Below are positions 28,560-37,208 of a DNA stretch of 64,000 nucleotides, one piece after another. The notes beneath the pieces were generated by a model. The model saw nothing but the letters and a program-made list of their open reading frames with translations. It searched no databases and had not been told where the DNA came from. Position numbers and translations under genes: made by a program. Position 1 is the first letter of the stretch. Every line of letters begins with the position of its first letter. Where the stretch lies: contig NZ_CP022222.1 of NCBI RefSeq assembly GCF_009930815.1, positions 5,870,501 through 5,934,500 on the forward strand, given 5' to 3'. This DNA comes from Bradyrhizobium sp. CCBAU 051011. GTDB taxonomy: Bacteria > Pseudomonadota > Alphaproteobacteria > Rhizobiales > Xanthobacteraceae.

Positions 28560-28733
28560 GATTCCTCCCTGTTTTTGGGAAGCGTATCGCATCGCACGGC
28601 CACTGCCACGCGCGAAGGCCGGGACACATTGGCGCATCGATGAAATTTTGAGCGCTCTTCAGATGACCTGCGGGCGAGTTAACGCAGAATGCAACCGGAT
28701 TTTTCCGTGCTGGAGAATATGTGAGCAGCACCG

Positions 28734-28803
28734 CAGCCCGGATGAGCGCAGCGATATCCGGGACGTGTGTTCCCGCATATCGCATTCGCTCATGCGGGCT
28801 ACG
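28734..28803. repeat. Dispersed palindromic repeat, family E, copy 1
   Basis: AGCCCGGATGAGCGCAGCGATATCCGGG and CGCATATCGCATTCGCTCATGCGGGCT form an imperfect inverted repeat. A related copy is at 31169-31236 and a diverged one at 62143-62265. Confidence 0.8.
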
Positions 28804-28812
28804 GTAGTCGCG

Positions 28813-29238
28813 CTAAGACGACGCGGCGATATACGGAATGCTGCCGACGACGGCGACGAGCTGCACCGCATTGGACAGCATGCCGCCCCAATGCAAGCGC
28901 CGCAGCCGGCGCACCGCATCGGCATCGCCGGCGTCCCTGGCGTTGAGCTGGACATCCCACTGCCGCAGAAACCAGCGCCGCGACCAGACCGCGAGCGCCG
29001 TGATCAAGCCGATGCCAATGGCGAAACCCGGCCGGCCGGTTGCCGCAAAAACCAGCGTCCCGATCACGCCTGCAATGCTCGTCATCAGGAAATGCGCATT
29101 GAACATGCCGCGTAACAATTGGGTGACGGGCGGGATGTCGAGCTTCACCAGCAGAAAGGCGGGCGAGGCCAGAAAGAAATAACCCATCGGAAAAAGCAGG
29201 ATGACGATGACGGCTAAGGCAACTCCGTCTGACGTCAT
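28813..29238 (-). CDS. Hypothetical membrane protein
   Basis: A 141-residue protein with about four hydrophobic segments (near residues 4-26, 44-64, 70-88 and 120-138). GAAGGGG precedes the ATG at 29238; an ATG at 29265 lacks such a site. I do not recognise a family. It is alone between a repeat and the cupin gene. Confidence 0.7.
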   Translation of the reverse strand: MTSDGVALAVIVILLFPMGYFFLASPAFLLVKLDIPPVTQLLRGMFNAHFLMTSIAGVIGTLVFAATGRPGFAIGIGLITALAVWSRRWFLRQWDVQLNARDAGDADAVRRLRRLHWGGMLSNAVQLVAVVGSIPYIAASS

Positions 29239-29345
29239 GCGATCACCCCTTCTTTTTCCCATCAATCGGGCGAGGGCCTTGCGGCGGCAACCTATGATGA
29301 TACCGCCGACCGGCTTGTACCATTAGGCCTTGGTCGGATACGGCC

Positions 29346-30101
29346 TCAGCCGCGCTTGCCGCCAAGCGAGACGAAGGCCATCAGGCATGGCTCCGGCAAC
29401 GGATTGCGCCAGCGATGCCGCGTGCCGTTCTGCACGATGCAATCGCCCTGGCGCAGATGCACCTTCTCGCCATCGTCCAATTCCAGCGTCATCTCGCCGC
29501 GAACCACAACGCCATAATCGATGGTGTCGGTGGTGTGCATGCCCGGGGCGCTGCGATCGAAATGGTCGCCCATGCCTGGAAGCTTTTCCGACAATTCTCG
29601 CAAACCGCTCTCAAAGGTGACGCCCGGCGGCGGCTTGTAGCCTTCGGGGCGCTTCGGCGGATATGAAATCAGCCGGAATATCGTGCCGCCCGGGCCGGGA
29701 AAGCCTTTCGTCCCTGGCAGCATCGGATCCGGCTCCAGGCCGGTGAGGGCAGGCACGCCCTCCGTCCTGTAGAGTTCGTAGAAGGTCAGTCCCGGGTTGG
29801 CATCGATCTCCACCATCTTGGACGTGACGTCGAAGGACTTGAACACCGACTTGCCGGCCTCATTGCGGCCCGTCAGCGCCCGCTTCGGCGGCGGCAGTTC
29901 GCTCGCATCTTTCGCTTCGGCCGATTGTGACACCGCGGCGAGGGCGCCGCCGCCGACCATCGCGGAGAGTGCCTGCAGCACCTGGCGCCGATCGCCGCCT
30001 TTGAATCGTTTAAATGAAAGCTCCGCATCGTCAGCGGATTCGTTCTTGCTCTTGCTCCGTGGCCACCACTGCCAAGAAAACCGCCAAGAGAACCTGCCCA
30101 T
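29346..30101 (-). CDS. Secreted or anchored cupin-domain protein
   Basis: A 251-residue protein. The C-terminal 90 residues form a cupin barrel (TIDYGVVVRGEMTLELDDGE, then GDCIVQNGTRHRWRNP). The N-terminal hydrophobic stretch LQALSAMVGGGALAAVSQSAEA looks like an export or anchor segment after a basic leader. Only part of the metal-binding His/Glu set of typical cupins is evident. GGAG precedes the ATG. Function unknown. Confidence 0.82.
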   Translation of the reverse strand: MGRFSWRFSWQWWPRSKSKNESADDAELSFKRFKGGDRRQVLQALSAMVGGGALAAVSQSAEAKDASELPPPKRALTGRNEAGKSVFKSFDVTSKMVEIDANPGLTFYELYRTEGVPALTGLEPDPMLPGTKGFPGPGGTIFRLISYPPKRPEGYKPPPGVTFESGLRELSEKLPGMGDHFDRSAPGMHTTDTIDYGVVVRGEMTLELDDGEKVHLRQGDCIVQNGTRHRWRNPLPEPCLMAFVSLGGKRG

Positions 30102-30246
30102 TTGCGTCTCTCCTTGTAGCGTGCAATCAACCTGCCGTTACAATCAAAGAATGAACGGCGAGCCGCGCGCAACTGTAACAAGGATGAAGATATTGGCCAG
30201 CCTACTTCCGGATAGGGCGAGGCTGGAAGGCGTGGGCGTGCGCCCT

Positions 30247-31045
30247 TTATCGCAACGGCGTGTTCAGCCTGTCGCCGATGACCTGGTAGAGGCGTGACGC
30301 GATCACCGCAGCGAGTGTCGATGCAACAAGGGCCATTGTGCCGAGCCACAGCAGGCTTGCCACCACTCCGGTCAGGGTCCGCGGGGTCGCCCAAACCCAG
30401 GCCTGCAACAAGGAGATTACCGCGAGGCCGAGCAATCCGATTGGGATGAACGGCAGGGATCGTTACTGCAAGGGCAAACCAGATATGATTGCGTGTATCG
30501 CGGATCGCATTTTGCCAGCCGGCTCCGGGGGCATCGACGGCCACTGCCGGAAACAGCACGAGGAGCTGCAGGACCATGAGCCAGGCGACGATGCGCGCAG
30601 CGGCTACGATCGGCGAATCAAGATCGAGGGGAGGTCGATCGAAGTAATAGACAGGATTCTTCGCCTCCGCGAGCGTACCTAGGGTGGATGGGAAACTCAT
30701 AAGAACAACAGTCACGGCGAGCCAGCCGAAGAACAATTGAAAACGCGGGCTGGACGGCTTGAAATCATATCGCGTTGCCTCCTCGCCGAGGAGCACAAGC
30801 CGGTGGACCGCGAGCAGAAACGGCGTCAGCAGGAAACAAAGTCCGACGAGGATTGCCAGCCGCATAGCTGCCTGGCCGAGCGGATCATAGGTCAGCAGCT
30901 TCGGCCCAACCGCCGCCGCAACGCTCCCGACCGAAAGGATCAGATAGGCGAACAGGGCCGGCCGCCAGGCCTTTCGCAGTGCGTGGCACAAATCCCAGTA
31001 GGCCCAAAACAGCGCAGTCATAACGGAGGGGCGGGGGCGATCCAT
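30247..31045 (-). pseudogene. Membrane protein gene with a frameshift
   Basis: From ATG 31045 the frame encodes several membrane helices (FAYLILSVGSVAAAVG, LAILVGLCFLLTPFLLAVH, RIVAWLMVLQLLVLFPAVAV) up to NHIWFALAVTIPA. It then shifts. The continuing hydrophobic sequence (FIPIGLLGLAVISLLQAW, VVASLLWLGTMALVA, ending DRLNTPLR) lies in another frame, with the switch near 30455. Without the shift the product would be about 265 residues with six or so helices. A sequencing error would give the same picture. Confidence 0.65.
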
Positions 31046-31168
31046 GCAACACTCTTGCGACAACGGTCGGCATCATTATTCGGGCGCAACCTTAAGGAGA
31101 CCCTTTCCCGCATCGTTAACGCACGATGACGCTGTCTATGTCGATTTGCACGATCTCATTGACAGAGC

Positions 31169-31236
31169 GTAGCCCGCATGAGCAACGCGATATGCGGAGC
31201 CTACCGCCCCGCATATCGCTTCGCTCATGCGGGCTT
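31169..31236. repeat. Dispersed palindromic repeat, family E, copy 2
   Basis: GTAGCCCGCATGAGC...GCTCATGCGGGCT with inner ATATGCGG / CCGCATAT. It lies just downstream of the cyclase-family gene. Confidence 0.85.
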
Positions 31237-31247
31237 ACTTGCTACTT

Positions 31248-32201
31248 TTACCTCACCGCGATCGGCGAAACCGTGGAGCCCGAGCCGCCCTGAATCTTCA
31301 GGGGCTGCATCACAAAGGCGAACTCGCCGACGCCTTTTTGCGCAAGTTCATCGAGCTTGAGATTTTCCAACAGGTGAATGCCGTTCACCACCAGCGCGAT
31401 CTGGTGCACGGGTAGCGACAATTGCTTGTCGGGGTTGGGCGCGACCTCGACCGGCCAGTTGTCGGCGCCGAGCAGCATCGGGTCCTTCGTGGCGAGCCAG
31501 AGCGCGGCCTGCACGCCAATGCCGGGACAGGACTTTACGTAGCGCGGATTGTCCTTGCCGTAGAGCTTGCCCCAGCCGGTGTGGATGATCACGGCGTCGC
31601 CGGGTTGCAGTGTCAGGTTCTGCTTTTTCAGCGCGCCTTCGAGATCATCCACGGTGATTTCGTAATTGTCCCCGAGCATCTCGACGCCCTTGAAGGCGGC
31701 GACGTCGATCAGGACACCGCGCGTGAACAGCGCGCCGACATTATGGATGCCGAACTTCTTGAAGCCGGTGCGGTCGGCGTTCTCGTCGACCTTCTGGCAA
31801 TTGTACCAACTGTTGAGATGGGTCTGGTGCGCGAAGCCGTCGAACTGCGTGCCGACCTGTCCGAGCTCGGTGATGATGATCTCTTCGTTCGAGCCGCGCA
31901 TGTTGGAGAACTGGTTCATGAAGGTGCGCTTGGTGTGCACGTCGAAGCGCCGCGTTCCGAAGAACGCCATGCTGGGACCGAGCACGTGCGCCAGTTCGAT
32001 CACTTCGCCTGATTTGATCAGCTTGGCGGCGTTCAGCACGGAAGCGGGCTTCTGATGATTGGTCGAACCGCGCTCGTCGGCCGCGCCCCATTTCGACGGA
32101 CAGCGCTGGCTTTCGGTCGGCACCGTCCAGGTCGGTGCCTGCGCATAGGCGGCGGCGGAAAACGCAAGCGTGATCGCCGCACCCAACGTGAATGCTTTCA
32201 T
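31248..32201 (-). CDS. Secreted cyclase-family protein (kynurenine formamidase-like fold)
   Basis: A 317-residue protein with a signal peptide ending near AAAYAQA. The body matches the cyclase family (PF04199), metal-dependent hydrolases such as KynB and isatin hydrolase. The metal-site region reads GTQFDGFAH, where the usual THxDxxxH has Gln for the first His, and later VIIHTGWGKLYG. GGGAGG precedes the ATG at 32201. The substrate is unknown. Confidence 0.87.
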   Translation of the reverse strand: MKAFTLGAAITLAFSAAAYAQAPTWTVPTESQRCPSKWGAADERGSTNHQKPASVLNAAKLIKSGEVIELAHVLGPSMAFFGTRRFDVHTKRTFMNQFSNMRGSNEEIIITELGQVGTQFDGFAHQTHLNSWYNCQKVDENADRTGFKKFGIHNVGALFTRGVLIDVAAFKGVEMLGDNYEITVDDLEGALKKQNLTLQPGDAVIIHTGWGKLYGKDNPRYVKSCPGIGVQAALWLATKDPMLLGADNWPVEVAPNPDKQLSLPVHQIALVVNGIHLLENLKLDELAQKGVGEFAFVMQPLKIQGGSGSTVSPIAVR

Positions 32202-32649
32202 TTCAAATCCTCCCAAATGAGGGCGCTCTGGCTCGGCACCCCTGACGCAGATAATGCGGGTGCCATCGCGGCCAATTCAAGTCCGATGACGTGCCGGAGG
32301 CGGTGGCCCATCGGAAGTTGCGGCGATGTCGGTGACATGAAGGTGTCAGGAATGGTGTGTGTGCGTCATGCCTGTGGCCTTGGCAGCAAGTTCGGAAGTC
32401 GCGTCGTGGCCTCTCGCCGAGCCCCATCCTGGCCGGAGGTCACCCGTTTGCGCCAAAAAACTAATTTGTTGTGCAGATTCAAACTGATTTGGGTCGTCCA
32501 GTCGTCGGCGCAAAAATATACTGCTTTCCCTCGCACCCAAATCAGCGGCAATTTCCGCGCGTCTCGTCCCGGCAAGAGGGGCGTATCGCGATCGTCACGA
32601 ACGCGGGACGAGATGCGATGGACGCGAGGGCGTCGGTGCGCACGGTGAT

Positions 32650-33105
32650 TGCAGGGTGAGTGAACCTCATGAGCGACCAGCGGTGCACAAGATGAACGGC
32701 GCTTGCTTCCGCCTTCGCTAACGCTCGTCGGACGGGTACCAAGCCCGGCGAAGCCTCTTGGCGAAGACGGGTTGCGTACGGCAAAACCGTGTGGTCCTGA
32801 CACCCGTGGCTGGTGCCAAGCTGCCGGTGACTAATCTGATCCAACCGGATCGAGTTGGTCATCAAGCCGGCAGTGACGGAGGCCAGAGGAATTCGGCTCC
32901 GGGGAGAACACGGCATAAGCCGTCAAACCATTGCGCAGGGAATGCCGGACTGCTCCGGCTGTACCTGTATGCTCGTGTGCACATTTCTATCCACACATTG
33001 CACACGAGACCGCGGGTGCGGCGAGCACCCGGCATTCCCTGCACCCTCTCATTTGGAGGGGAGAGGACGTCAGATGCAAACCTCGGGCGCGGTGCGTCGC
33101 GAGAT
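32650..33105. repeat. Long structured repeat element of unknown function
   Basis: The right part folds strongly. Arms GCAGGGAATGCCGG (32935-32948) and CCGGCATTCCCTGC (33029-33042) form a perfect 14-bp stem. Inside it CTCGTGTGCA (32972-32981) pairs with TGCACACGAG (32999-33008). Further hairpins are GCCGGA-CTGC-TCCGGC and GGGTGC/GCACCC. The left part is rich in short inverted repeats such as AGCCTCTTGGCGAAG. From memory, close relatives of this sequence recur in Bradyrhizobium-group genomes and are often mis-annotated as short proteins. Boundaries are approximate. Confidence 0.6.
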
Positions 33106-33122
33106 CGCGAAACTATATCCAC

Positions 33123-33240
33123 CGTCATTGCGAGCGCGGCGAAGCAATCCATTGTCAACTCGCATGCGGAAAGATGGATTGCTTCGCGGAGCCTGTCATC
33201 GGGCGGCGCTTCGCGCCGACCCGTTGGCTCGCAATGACGG
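33123..33240. repeat. Dispersed palindromic repeat, family C, copy 1 (enlarged)
   Basis: CGTCATTGCGAGCG...GAAGCAATCC at the left and GGATTGCTTCGC...CTCGCAATGACGG at the right. Compared with other family C copies it carries an extra right-hand insertion. Confidence 0.85.
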
Positions 33241-33390
33241 GGGTGGGCCGCAGATCATCGGATACCCCACAAATGCGGCATATGACGCTCCCTCGACGCC
33301 CCGCAAAATCCTCTAAACGGCAGCGCGATCGGGGGCACGCCGATTTCGGTCACGCCCATGTGAAAGGCCGCTTGCGGATCCAGATTGACT

Positions 33391-33410
33391 ATGACTGACT
33401 AGTCAGTCAT
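33391..33410. promoter_or_regulatory. Perfect 20-bp palindromic operator of the tetR-efflux operon
   Basis: ATGACTGACTAGTCAGTCAT is its own reverse complement and ends 9 nt before the tetR ATG. TetR proteins bind such palindromes as dimers, so autoregulation is likely. Confidence 0.8.
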
Positions 33411-33419
33411 ATATGGGGC

Positions 33420-34139
33420 ATGACAAATGAAGCCACCAAAACCGCTAGGAAATCACGCCCTAAGCCGGCCAATCGCCGGGCCGAGGCGAGGGCGCCGGCT
33501 GCCTCGAAGCCCAAACCCGCTTCCAGGCCCGTCTCGAACCGCGCCGAACGCGCCGCCGAACGGCGCGGCGCCATCATCGAGGCGGCGATGGACGAGTTCA
33601 TTGCGCGTGGATTTGCGGCAACGCGGCTCGATGACATCGCCAAGCGCGCCGGCGTCGCCAAGGGCACGATCTACCTGCACTTCAAGGACAAGGAATCGAT
33701 GTTCGAGGAACTGATCCGCACCGCCATCGTTCCGCTGGTTGTCCGCCTCAGTTCGACGCCGCCGCCACCGGGCGCATCGGTTCGCGACATGGTGGAGATG
33801 TTCGCGCAAAGTTTCATCAAGGAGGTTGCGAGCACACGGCGCGGCGATCTCGTGCGCCTGATCGTGGCCGAAGGGCCGCGGTTTCCGGCGGTGGCCGACT
33901 TCTATTACCGCGAGGTGGTGACGCGCGGTCTCTCCGGCATGCGCGCGCTGATCGAACTCGGCATCAGCAAGGGCGAGATCAAGCAAAAGAACCTGGCGCA
34001 ATTTCCTCAGATCATGGTGGCGCCCGCGCTGATCGCCGTGATCTGGCAGAGTCTTTTCGGCCGACACGCGCCACTGGATGCGATCGCGATGTTCCGGGTG
34101 CATCTCGATCTGATTTTTGGCGAACGGAGAACGGCATGA
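33420..34139 (+). CDS. TetR-family transcription regulator
   Basis: A 239-residue repressor. After a basic, Pro/Ala-rich 45-residue N-terminal extension, the TetR helix-turn-helix is clear: IIEAAMDEFIARGFAATRLD, then IAKRAGVAKGTIYLHFKDKE. The C-terminal part is the ligand-binding and dimer region. The stop overlaps the next ATG by four bases, and a perfect palindrome lies just upstream. It should control the efflux genes that follow. The real start could be further in, since the extension is unusual. Confidence 0.92.
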   Translation: MTNEATKTARKSRPKPANRRAEARAPAASKPKPASRPVSNRAERAAERRGAIIEAAMDEFIARGFAATRLDDIAKRAGVAKGTIYLHFKDKESMFEELIRTAIVPLVVRLSSTPPPPGASVRDMVEMFAQSFIKEVASTRRGDLVRLIVAEGPRFPAVADFYYREVVTRGLSGMRALIELGISKGEIKQKNLAQFPQIMVAPALIAVIWQSLFGRHAPLDAIAMFRVHLDLIFGERRTA

Positions 34140-34921
34140 CTTCGTCGCGAACGATAACGATCCTGGCCGCGCTGGCACTGGCCGCCGTTCTCACCGGCTG
34201 CAAGGAGCGCAGGGATCCGGGCTTTCAGGGCTGGGTCGAGGCCGACATGATCTTCGTCAGCCCCGACGAAAGCGGCCGCGTCACCAAACTCAACGTGCGG
34301 GAGGGGGACGAGGTCAAGCCCGGCGATGCCCTCTATACCGTCGACGACGATTTGCAGCAGGCTGACCTCAATCAGAACAAGGCGACGCTTGCCAATGCAC
34401 AGCAGACCTATGACCGCGCCGCGTCGCTGAGCAAGACCGGCTCCGGCACGCAGGCGAACCTCGATTCGGCGACCTCGGCGTTGCGCGTCGCGGAAGCCCG
34501 CGTCAATACCTCGCAGACCCGGCTTGCGCGGCGCAGCGGCTTTGCACCGGTCGGCGGCACCATCCAGCAGATCTATTTCCGCGAAGGCGAGATGGTGCAG
34601 GCGCAGCGGCCGGTGTTGTCGATCATGCCGCCCGGCAACATGAAGGTCCGCTTCTTCGTGCCGGAGACGGAATTGCCAAAACTTTCGATCGGCGACGAGG
34701 TGAAGGTGACCTGCGACAATTGCGCGGCCGATCTCACCGCGAAGATCTATTTCATCGCGACGACGGCGGAATATACCCCGCCGGTCATCTACAGCCTCGA
34801 TGAGCGCAACAAGCTGGTCTACCTGATCCAGGCGCGACCGAGCCGGCCTGATGCCTTGCGTGTCGGCCAGCCGATCAGCGTGTTCCTCAATCCAAGGACG
34901 CCGGTGGCGGTCAAGCGATGA
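34136..34921 (+). CDS. HlyD-family membrane fusion lipoprotein (YbhG-like)
   Basis: A 261-residue periplasmic adaptor. The N-terminus is a lipoprotein signal with lipobox LTGC (Cys22). A biotinyl-lipoyl-like half (VREGDEVKPGDALYTVD), a short helical hairpin (about 70-125) and the second half (GTIQQIYFREGEMVQAQRPVL) follow. It should join the ABC transporter to an outer-membrane exit duct; no outer-membrane gene is present. Start and stop overlap both neighbours. Confidence 0.9.
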   Translation: MTSSRTITILAALALAAVLTGCKERRDPGFQGWVEADMIFVSPDESGRVTKLNVREGDEVKPGDALYTVDDDLQQADLNQNKATLANAQQTYDRAASLSKTGSGTQANLDSATSALRVAEARVNTSQTRLARRSGFAPVGGTIQQIYFREGEMVQAQRPVLSIMPPGNMKVRFFVPETELPKLSIGDEVKVTCDNCAADLTAKIYFIATTAEYTPPVIYSLDERNKLVYLIQARPSRPDALRVGQPISVFLNPRTPVAVKR

Positions 34922-35862
34922 ATGCAGCGCCCGCATCTGCACCCGACATTGCCATCAATGTCGAAGGTCTTTCAAAATCGTTCGGCGGCCGCGAGGTCGT
35001 GCATGATCTCTCGATGCAGGTGAAGCGCGGCTCGATCTACGGCTTCCTTGGGCCCAACGGCTCCGGCAAGACCACGACGATCCGCATGCTGTGCGGGCTG
35101 TTGACGCCGGACGCCGGCGAGGGCACCTGCCTCGGCTACGACATCCGCCGCGACGCCGACAAGATCAAGCGCCAGGTCGGCTACATGACGCAGCGCTTCA
35201 GCCTGTATCAGGATCTGTCGGTGCGCGAGAACCTCGAATTCGTCGCGCGGCTGTACGGCCTGCGCGACGCGCGCGGCGCCGCTCGCGAAATGATCCAGCG
35301 GATCGGCCTGAACGGCCGCGAGGAGCAGCTCGCCGGCGAGCTTTCCGGCGGCTGGAAGCAGCGGCTGGCGCTCGGCGCCTGCACGCTGCCCAATCCGCAA
35401 TTGCTGCTGCTGGACGAGCCGACCGCCGGCGTCGATCCCAAGGCGCGGCGCGATTTCTGGAACGAGATCCACGCGCTCGCCGCCGAAGGGCTGACGGTGC
35501 TGGTCTCCACTCATTACATGGACGAGGCCGAGCGCTGCCACGAGATCGCCTACATCGCCTACGGCCATCTGCTGGCGCATGGCACGGTGGACGAGGTGAT
35601 CGCGAAGTCGGCGTTGTCGACCTGGACCGTCTCGGGCGACGACCTCAACGGGCTTGCGGCCGAACTCACCGGCAAGCCGGGCATCGACATGGTAGCCCCG
35701 TTCGGCACCAGCCTGCACGTTTCGGGGCGTGACAAGTCCGCGCTCGAAGCAACGATTGCTCCTTACCGCGACAGGAGGGGATGGCGCTGGGAGGACTCTG
35801 AACCGTCGCTGGAAGACGTGTTCATCGATCTCATGACCCGCTCAAAGGACAATTTCCAATGA
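34918..35862 (+). CDS. ABC-2 type efflux transporter ATP-binding protein (YbhF-like)
   Basis: A 314-residue single ATPase domain. Walker A GPNGSGKTT is at residues 45-53; signature LSGGWKQRL and Walker B LLLLDEPTAGVDP follow. The C-terminal tail (about 230-314) is the regulatory extension of drug-export ATPases. YbhF of E. coli has two such domains; here there is one. Coupled by four-base overlaps to both neighbours. Confidence 0.93.
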   Translation: MNAAPASAPDIAINVEGLSKSFGGREVVHDLSMQVKRGSIYGFLGPNGSGKTTTIRMLCGLLTPDAGEGTCLGYDIRRDADKIKRQVGYMTQRFSLYQDLSVRENLEFVARLYGLRDARGAAREMIQRIGLNGREEQLAGELSGGWKQRLALGACTLPNPQLLLLDEPTAGVDPKARRDFWNEIHALAAEGLTVLVSTHYMDEAERCHEIAYIAYGHLLAHGTVDEVIAKSALSTWTVSGDDLNGLAAELTGKPGIDMVAPFGTSLHVSGRDKSALEATIAPYRDRRGWRWEDSEPSLEDVFIDLMTRSKDNFQ

Positions 35863-37025
35863 GTGTGACCGACGTTGCCGGGCAGAATCGCGACGTGCCG
35901 GAGCCGGGCTTCGGCTTCTGGCGCCGCAGCTATGCGATGCTTGTGAAGGAATTCATCCAGCTCCGCCGCGACCGGGTGTCGTTCGCGATGATCGTGATGA
36001 TCCCGGTGATGCAGCTATTGCTGTTCGGCTATGCCATCAACACCACGCCGCGCCATCTGCCGACGGCGGTGCTGGTACAGGAGGACAGCGATCTGGCGCG
36101 CTCGGTGCTGAAGGCGATGGAGAATACCAGCTACTTCCGCTTCACGCGCGAAGTGCACAGCGTCGCCGAATTCGACGATCTCCTGCAGTCCGGCAAGGTG
36201 CTGTTCGGGGTCGAGATCCCGCGCGGCTTCGAGCGTGCGGTGCGTCGCGGCGACCGTCCGGCGCTGCTGGTCGCCGCCGACGCGACCGATCCGGTCGCGG
36301 CCGGCTCTGCGCTCGGCTCGCTCGGTGCCCTGGTGCAGACCGCGCTGGCGCATGACCTCCACATCGGCGATCCGCCTGAGATGCCGTTCGAGATCAGGGC
36401 GCATGCCCGCTACAACCCGGCCGCCGAGTCGCGGCTCAACATCGTGCCCGGCCTGGTCGGCACCATCCTCACCATGACCATGCTGATCTTCACCGCGCTG
36501 TCGGTGACGCGCGAGATCGAACGCGGCACCATGGAGAGCCTGCTGTCGATGCCGATCAGGCCGGTGGAGGTGATGTTCGGCAAGATCATCCCTTACGTGA
36601 TCGTCGGCTTCGTCCAGGCCACGCTGATCGTCAGCATTGGGGTCCTGCTGTTCGGAGTGCCGATCCTCGGCAGCGTGACGCTGCTGGCGGCGCTGACGAC
36701 ACTGTTCATCACCACCAACCTGTCGATCGGCTACACCTTCTCCACCATCGTGCAGAACCAGCTGCAGGCGATGCAGATGTCGATGATGTTCTTCCTGCCC
36801 AGCATTCTCCTGTCCGGATTCATGTTTCCGTTCGCGGGCATGCCGGTCTGGGCGCAATATCTTGGCGAGGCGCTGCCGCTGACCCATTACATCCGCATCG
36901 TCCGCGCCATCATGCTGAAGGGCGCGGCGCCTTCCAACCTGCAGTACGACACGATTGCACTCATTGCACTGATGCTGGTGGCGATGACGATCGCCGTAAC
37001 GCGCTTCCGTCGCACACTGGACTGA
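35859..37025 (+). CDS. ABC-2 type transporter permease (YbhS/YbhR-like)
   Basis: A 388-residue membrane protein: one N-terminal helix (FAMIVMIPVMQLLLFGYAIN), a large periplasmic domain (about 55-195), then five helices including the ABC-2 region TREIERGTMESLLSMPIRPVEVMFGK. It ends the tetR-hlyD-ATPase-permease operon. With one permease gene, it would act as a homodimer. Confidence 0.92.
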   Translation: MSVTDVAGQNRDVPEPGFGFWRRSYAMLVKEFIQLRRDRVSFAMIVMIPVMQLLLFGYAINTTPRHLPTAVLVQEDSDLARSVLKAMENTSYFRFTREVHSVAEFDDLLQSGKVLFGVEIPRGFERAVRRGDRPALLVAADATDPVAAGSALGSLGALVQTALAHDLHIGDPPEMPFEIRAHARYNPAAESRLNIVPGLVGTILTMTMLIFTALSVTREIERGTMESLLSMPIRPVEVMFGKIIPYVIVGFVQATLIVSIGVLLFGVPILGSVTLLAALTTLFITTNLSIGYTFSTIVQNQLQAMQMSMMFFLPSILLSGFMFPFAGMPVWAQYLGEALPLTHYIRIVRAIMLKGAAPSNLQYDTIALIALMLVAMTIAVTRFRRTLD

Positions 37026-37068
37026 GAGTATAAATGCTCGCAGCAAGTAGTCGGTGGAGAGTGTGCCG

Positions 37069-37152
37069 CGTCATTGCGAGGAGCGAAGCGACGAAGCAAT
37101 CCATCTCACCGCAAGCGGCGGCGTGGATTGCTTCGCTTCGCTCGCAATGACG
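37069..37152. repeat. Dispersed palindromic repeat, family C, copy 2
   Basis: CGTCATTGCGAGGAGCGAAGC at the left and GCTTCGCTCGCAATGACG at the right, with GAAGCAATCCA / TGGATTGCTTC inside. It lies between the permease and cyclase genes. Confidence 0.88.
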
Positions 37153-37208
37153 GCTGAGACGGACGCGGCTTGAGTGCGATAGACGGAAGGCCGGCAACAG
37201 GTAAGGCG

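Larger units (their letters stand above)
32202..33419. other. Gene-free 1.2-kb stretch
   Basis: No convincing gene between the cyclase-family gene and tetR. It contains the structured repeat at about 32650-33100, a family C repeat at 33123-33240 and the tetR operator. Confidence 0.6.

Noticed and set aside
32758..33398. Overlapping open frames within the structured repeat
   Set aside because: Three frames are open at once and no frame looks protein-like; the inverted repeats explain the sequence better.
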